Below are positions 5,834 to 8,501 of a stretch of 8,501 bases of DNA, in pieces. The notes under the pieces were generated by a model that was not told the origin of the DNA, did no database searches, and saw nothing but the letters and a program-made list of their open reading frames with translations. Each line of letters opens with the position of its first letter. Positions within the stretch are counted from its first letter, which is position 1. A program made the translations under genes and the position numbers. Source of the DNA: an uncultured Lachnospiraceae bacterium. Its GTDB lineage: Bacteria; Bacillota; Clostridia; Lachnospirales; Lachnospiraceae. The stretch lies in NCBI GenBank assembly GCA_947175845.1, contig CAMWOK010000111.1, forward strand, positions 1-8,501, written 5' to 3'.

Positions 5834-7021
5834 TCAGATATCTATACCGAGTTGGCTTATCACACGATAGAAGTCTAAATGATATCCCGGCTCACAAATA
5901 TATTTCTGCAGATAGCTGTACATCCGCATGGAATCTTCTCCTGTTATTTTATAAAACAGCTGTGTCAAGTGGCTTGCTATGACATCCACGGCAAAAAAAC
6001 CAGGATAACTGAGAAAAAAATGGGGGCTTCTCCACTCTCTGGCGTTGCTAACAGAAAACTTTTCACATGCACTTTCCCACTCGAAATCCAAATCTGGCAT
6101 ATCTTTGCTATAAATATTTTTCTCAAACATCGCACAGCAGCACAAGTAATTCATTTGATACGTCAATTTATCCGTCAGTAACTCTTCTTCACTCTCTAAA
6201 AAGGTATGCAGAAATGGCGATGAATAAACGAAATTCTCAAAAACAAACGCGACAAACTCCTCAATTACTGCATTATATGGCCTATTGCTCCATCCGTTTG
6301 AAGCCTGTCGAATGTTATTATAATAGTAAGCATGACCAATTTCATGCATCAAAATAGAGAACCCGGACAGCCCGGACACAAGGTTCACTAACACATGAGA
6401 TTCCTCTGGCACCTTTATGGAGATACAGTTCCCGATAAAAAACTGTGGTAAGTTTTTAGTATGAATTTTCACTTCTTCCCATTTCATCTGTATGTTAAAG
6501 TATGCCAAAACCTTTCTAAGCAGCTCGATTTGATTCTCTTTCTTGAAACACTCCGCATTTTTCCATTTCTCTATTTTTGTTTTAAGATCGTTTTCCTCTG
6601 AATAATCAGGCCTTATATATTCGTTCAAAATCTTATCTAATATATCTTTATCTATCCCTAACAGCGCATACTGATACGCTAAATAATTCCTAAAACCGGC
6701 TGTTCCTGCATACTCATTTCTCAGCCTGAACAATCTCAGAAACTGTTCTTTGTACTCCGCATCAGACACGTTTTTTCTCACAGGCAGAAAATCTTTTTCG
6801 ATGCATTCAATTTGATTCAATAATGCCTGATTCCCCACATAGTTTAATATCAGATTGTATTGCGATCTTTTTACACTTGAAATTTTTGATAAATCTAATG
6901 CTTTACCAGCCTCCTGCCGCAAATACATTTTTTTCTTGCAGAATGAATCTGCATCCCCTGAGCAGAGATACTCTAATTCTGCTTTTTGTTCTTCAATATA
7001 ATACTTTTTTAACAGCTCCAA
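5834..7021 (-). CDS. Short M3-family-like zinc metallopeptidase (oligoendopeptidase F-like)
   Basis: The gene encodes about 395 residues from TTG at 7021, or 402 from ATG at 7042 (numbers here use the longer form). The zinc motif HEIGH (233-237) sits in ILMHEIGHAYYYN. A glutamate in AVIEEFVAFVFENF lies 29 residues after the first histidine (E262), the M3 spacing for the third zinc ligand. Near the C-terminus, HFFLSYPGFFAVDVIASHL (341-359) matches the M3 substrate-binding block, and the end (YICEPGYHLDFYRVISQLGIDI) is also oligoendopeptidase-like. Typical members have about 560-600 residues, so the N-terminal lobe is short. The likely function is cytosolic cleavage of small peptides; there is no signal peptide. 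GGAGG lies 7 bases before the TTG, while the ATG has no site. The gene is AT-rich unlike the genes to its left and has its own promoter candidate. Confidence 0.87.
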   Translation of the reverse strand: MELLKKYYIEEQKAELEYLCSGDADSFCKKKMYLRQEAGKALDLSKISSVKRSQYNLILNYVGNQALLNQIECIEKDFLPVRKNVSDAEYKEQFLRLFRLRNEYAGTAGFRNYLAYQYALLGIDKDILDKILNEYIRPDYSEENDLKTKIEKWKNAECFKKENQIELLRKVLAYFNIQMKWEEVKIHTKNLPQFFIGNCISIKVPEESHVLVNLVSGLSGFSILMHEIGHAYYYNNIRQASNGWSNRPYNAVIEEFVAFVFENFVYSSPFLHTFLESEEELLTDKLTYQMNYLCCCAMFEKNIYSKDMPDLDFEWESACEKFSVSNAREWRSPHFFLSYPGFFAVDVIASHLTQLFYKITGEDSMRMYSYLQKYICEPGYHLDFYRVISQLGIDI

Positions 7022-7026
7022 TGCGC

Positions 7027-7033
7027 TTCCTCC
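7027..7033 (-). promoter_or_regulatory. Ribosome binding site that favours the TTG start of the metallopeptidase
   Basis: GGAGGAA on the minus strand is placed 7 bases (counting after GGAGG) before the TTG at 7021. It lies downstream of the ATG at 7042, which has no such site. This argues for translation beginning at TTG. Confidence 0.6.
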
Positions 7034-7093
7034 ACATCTCATAATCTAATTCATGGGTGATAAATTCTGACAATCGCTTTTCTTTATAAAATT

Positions 7094-7121
7094 ATAATAC
7101 CACAAAAAAACAGAGAAACAA
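7094..7121 (-). promoter_or_regulatory. Candidate promoter for the metallopeptidase
   Basis: On the minus strand, TTGTTT (7116-7121) and TATTAT (7094-7099) are 16 bases apart, and TGG precedes the -10. An overlapping consensus TATAAT lies at 7091-7096. The expected transcript start is 7080-7087, about 60 bases before the start codon. AT-rich sequence makes chance matches likelier here. Confidence 0.5.
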
Positions 7122-7169
7122 ATCTGAATCATCAGTGATTTCCCTGCTATATGGCTGCAATATAAAATT

Positions 7170-7277
7170 TTACTCTGCTTTGCCATTCGGTACTGCCCGA
7201 AATCCTGCAAGCTGTTTTGCCTCTGCGACGCTGCGTTTAAAGCATTCCGCAATTTCCTCGCTTGTCAGCTTTCCCAT
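7170..7277 (-). CDS. Possible 35-residue small protein or gene remnant
   Basis: The reading frame starts at ATG 7277, with AGGA 8 bases upstream, and ends at TAA. It encodes MGKLTSEEIAECFKRSVAEA followed by 15 more residues (KQLAGFRAVPNGKAE). The opening is a plausible amphipathic helix; I do not recognise it. Its base composition (42 of 80 G or C at 7181-7260) is much higher than the flanking genes. It may be a true small gene or the broken N-terminus of a longer one; the spacing before the metallopeptidase promoter is AT-rich and shows no continuation. Confidence 0.35.
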   Translation of the reverse strand: MGKLTSEEIAECFKRSVAEAKQLAGFRAVPNGKAE

Positions 7278-7390
7278 TTTCAGGATCCTAAGGAACTGCT
7301 TTTAAGAGTGCTATAAATCATAAGTCCGCCACTGTTGAAATATCATCATATCGTACTTTTAGAAATTATGCTAAGAAGGACTATATAACC

Positions 7391-8173
7391 TTATATTCCC
7401 CCATACTTCTCTTCTATAATATCCCCTATCCTTTCCGTTTCTCTGAGCGTCCTTCCCGTAGTTTTAACTACAATACCGTACCCTTTATCTGTCCAAGGCA
7501 AAACAATTTCAATCAAACCATCTTCACGTATCCTTCTAATGAATTTACGCTCATGCGAATTAAACGGTAAGGAATTAACCACCTTGATCACATAAGGACA
7601 TCTGATTAAACGTTTTGAGAAACTTTTCAATTCATCTATTCCATGGTCATCTCTTAAAACAATCTCTTTATCTTCAGCTCGCAAATTGCATTCTATCAAT
7701 TCAGGTTCCCGATCTGACTGTATCTGTGGGATATGTATATCAACATGTTGTTTTGTACAAATATTCCTAGCAGTGTCCCTATCACCATCTTTCATAATAT
7801 GGATGAAAGGCTCATTCCAGTCCAGAGCATAGATGCTCAATGTTGCTGAATTTAATACAATAGCCAACGGAAATCCTATACAGGTTCTGCCATTATAAGA
7901 CCACTCATGTTCTAAATATTCATCCTGCTTTTTCTCAACCATCTCAGATTCATATGGGCACCGAAAAAATGAAAAATAAAAATTACGTATATTCAAAAAA
8001 TTTGGTCCCATTTGAATCATCTGGTGCAATTTATGATTATCCTCAGAATCAATCCTGCATGTTGTTATGTCATATTTCCGCAATGCTTGATAAACCTGCG
8101 CAAATGCTACTACTGTTTCTCCATCTATGCTTTCTTTTTCTTCTAGCGACAATTCGTTAAAAAACAACTCCAA
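7391..8173 (-). CDS. Unknown 260-aa partner protein downstream of a DUF3696-type ATPase
   Basis: This soluble 260-residue protein has no signal peptide. The N-terminus, MELFFNELSLEEKES, resembles proteins I recall next to defence-type ATPases (an 'F.N.LSL' opening). A middle segment (GFPLAIVLNSATLSIYALDW, 100-119) looks like buried strands. The C-terminal part, residues about 183-260, is rich in Arg, Lys and Asp/Glu, with an HERKFIRRIREDG stretch (208-219 region) and strands ending in YGIVVKTTGRTLRETERIG. No catalytic motif can be named with confidence; a nuclease-like or toxin role is speculation. Translation must start at TTG 8173, because TAA lies two codons upstream in frame and the first internal ATG is about 50 codons in. 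AAGGA sits about 11 bases before it. The gap to the ATPase stop is 59 bases, so the two are likely one operon. Confidence 0.75.
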   Translation of the reverse strand: MELFFNELSLEEKESIDGETVVAFAQVYQALRKYDITTCRIDSEDNHKLHQMIQMGPNFLNIRNFYFSFFRCPYESEMVEKKQDEYLEHEWSYNGRTCIGFPLAIVLNSATLSIYALDWNEPFIHIMKDGDRDTARNICTKQHVDIHIPQIQSDREPELIECNLRAEDKEIVLRDDHGIDELKSFSKRLIRCPYVIKVVNSLPFNSHERKFIRRIREDGLIEIVLPWTDKGYGIVVKTTGRTLRETERIGDIIEEKYGGI

Positions 8174-8232
8174 TTTTTCTTATTTCCTTCCCATAATCCT
8201 TCATATTTAAAATTTTCGAAAGTTTCACTCAA

Positions 8233-8501
8233 CTACATTAACTCAGTCATAAGAATTCCCCATTCATCCAACAATCCCAAAGGATAATCACTTAAATTTC
8301 CCTTTTCATCCACATAAATATTGTTTACTTTCGTTTCCTGAGCCCTGTTTTTTGAGAAAAAGGAAATTCCCACCTTTTCATTACTGATCTGTCCATCTTT
8401 TACAGCAACTCTCACTCCATTGATTACATGGTCGCTGTGAGATTCACAAATAATCTGACAGCCCTGACTCGCTGCCAATGATATCAATTTCGCGATCATA
8501 G
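8233..8501 (-). CDS. AAA-family ATPase with DUF3696-type C-terminus (partial)
   Basis: Only the last 88 or so residues are visible; the gene continues beyond the right edge, and the first in-frame Met is internal. The segment CQIICESHSDHVINGVRVAVKDG carries the E-[ST]-H-S-D-H switch region of OLD/AAA15-like ATPases. The following KVGISFFSK, then N-IYVDEKGNLSDYPLGLLDEW, matches the DUF3696 ending ('v.i.ff....... i.i...G.i..wP.GfFd'). Walker A, signature and Walker B would be upstream and cannot be checked. Such ATPases often sense phage or plasmid cues together with a small effector gene; here the 260-residue gene follows at 59 bases. The assignment to the superfamily is firm; the role in defence is inferred. 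Confidence 0.85.
   Translation of the reverse strand, partial: MIAKLISLAASQGCQIICESHSDHVINGVRVAVKDGQISNEKVGISFFSKNRAQETKVNNIYVDEKGNLSDYPLGLLDEWGILMTELM

Noticed and set aside
7046..7252. 68-codon minus-strand frame ending just before the metallopeptidase
   Set aside because: It overlaps the better 35-codon frame and the candidate promoter, and its composition is low-complexity and hydrophobic in an AT-rich gap.
7278..7390. Gap after the 260-residue gene
   Set aside because: I looked for a terminator and an attachment-site repeat and found neither; only scattered AT-rich -10-like strings.

Overview
The window looks like a chromosomal segment of a Firmicute of the class Clostridia, most likely a Lachnospiraceae-type gut anaerobe. 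The basis is strong AGGAGG-type ribosome binding sites, several TTG starts, a lipoprotein with a Gram-positive style signal, a small XRE-like regulator with the KTVN start typical of clostridial relatives, and a paired heterodimeric ABC exporter. No RNA genes, CRISPR arrays or insertion sequences were seen.

Left part (1-2878, all minus strand). In transcription order there is a small helix-turn-helix regulator (2534-2878). A well-formed promoter (2407-2435) follows and leads into a probable three-gene operon: a 155-residue protein of unknown function, a type IV ABC exporter half (43-1827) with an aspartate at the catalytic glutamate position, and the start of a second gene that overlaps it by ATGA and continues past the left edge. 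This matches the arrangement of heterodimeric drug exporters of the BmrC/BmrD (YheI/YheH) kind, where one half carries a degenerate ATP site.

Middle (2879-5716). A plus-strand lipoprotein, probably of the DUF3829/YiiG kind, is transcribed away from the regulator and ends in a strong terminator. The terminator overlaps the 3' end of a convergent gene. Next come two minus-strand genes: an AlkC-type DNA alkylation repeat protein (upstream) and a GyrI-like small-molecule-binding protein (downstream). Families of both kinds are linked to resistance to DNA-alkylating natural products, so the pair may be a repair-plus-detoxification module. That reading is inference.

Right part (5717-8501). Base composition falls sharply here; for example, 36 of 60 bases are G or C at 1561-1620 but only 15 of 60 at 6601-6660. 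The region holds a short M3-type zinc metallopeptidase, a 35-codon GC-richer ORF that may be a relic, a 260-residue protein of unknown function with a TTG start, and the C-terminal end of an AAA ATPase with a DUF3696-type ending that runs off the right edge. The ATPase and the 260-residue protein form a candidate two-gene defence module. I cannot assign it to a named system from the visible part.
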